From UMGS1696 sp963643035 (GTDB lineage: Bacteria > Bacillota > Clostridia > Oscillospirales > CAG-272): a stretch of DNA of 5,822 nt. A program made the position numbers and the translations under genes. The stretch spans positions 1 through 5,822 of the forward strand of contig CAVIKO010000101.1 in the NCBI GenBank assembly GCA_963643035.1, read 5' to 3'. The notes beneath the pieces were generated by a model, which made no database searches, was not told where the DNA came from, and saw only the letters and a program-made list of their open reading frames with translations. Positions 5,795 to 5,822 of the stretch are shown one piece after another (within the stretch, counting starts at the first letter, position 1; each line of letters starts with the position of its first letter).

Positions 5795-5822
5795 ACATTA
5801 TTTCAATGGATTAAATTACTGC

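Noticed and set aside
1..5822. CRISPR arrays, tRNA or rRNA genes, insertion sequences
   Set aside because: No regularly spaced repeats, cloverleaf-like segments or transposase motifs were seen by reading.

Overview
The window holds a cluster of six housekeeping genes, all read on the minus strand. In transcription order (right to left) they are pyrH, frr, uppS, cdsA, dxr and rseP. This order is typical of low-GC Gram-positive bacteria. The roughly balanced base composition, the gene order and the protein sequences suggest a Clostridia-type Firmicute, perhaps Oscillospiraceae/Ruminococcaceae. The family-level placement is an impression, not a measurement.

Right edge (5675-5822): a strong symmetrical stem-loop terminator probably ends an upstream gene outside the window (rpsB-tsf is the usual neighbour). 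A sigma-A type promoter (TTTACA, 17 nt, TACAAT) then starts the pyrH transcript. A 9-bp inverted repeat overlaps the -35 box. Operon body (307-5674): pyrH and frr are 34 nt apart. A 203-nt gap (to the chosen uppS start) with two small hairpins separates frr from uppS. uppS and cdsA overlap by ATGA, cdsA and dxr are 12 nt apart, and dxr and rseP are 5 nt apart. Left edge (1-306): a hairpin with a U-run about 100 nt after rseP ends the operon. Beyond it, an unrelated partial reading frame runs off the window, with a local pattern recalling nuclease domains of phages and conjugative elements. ispG, the common next gene after rseP, is not present within the 300 nt that remain.

The genes join nucleotide supply and ribosome recycling (pyrH, frr) to envelope building. 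Dxr makes MEP for isoprenoids, UppS builds the C55 lipid carrier for peptidoglycan from such isoprenoids, CdsA makes CDP-diacylglycerol for phospholipids, and RseP is an intramembrane protease.

I found no new multi-gene system. The points most worth a second look are the partial ORF at the left edge, the mismatch between the Shine-Dalgarno site and the uppS start, and the nested hairpins around the pyrH promoter. The plus strand contains only open frames that are shadows of these genes.
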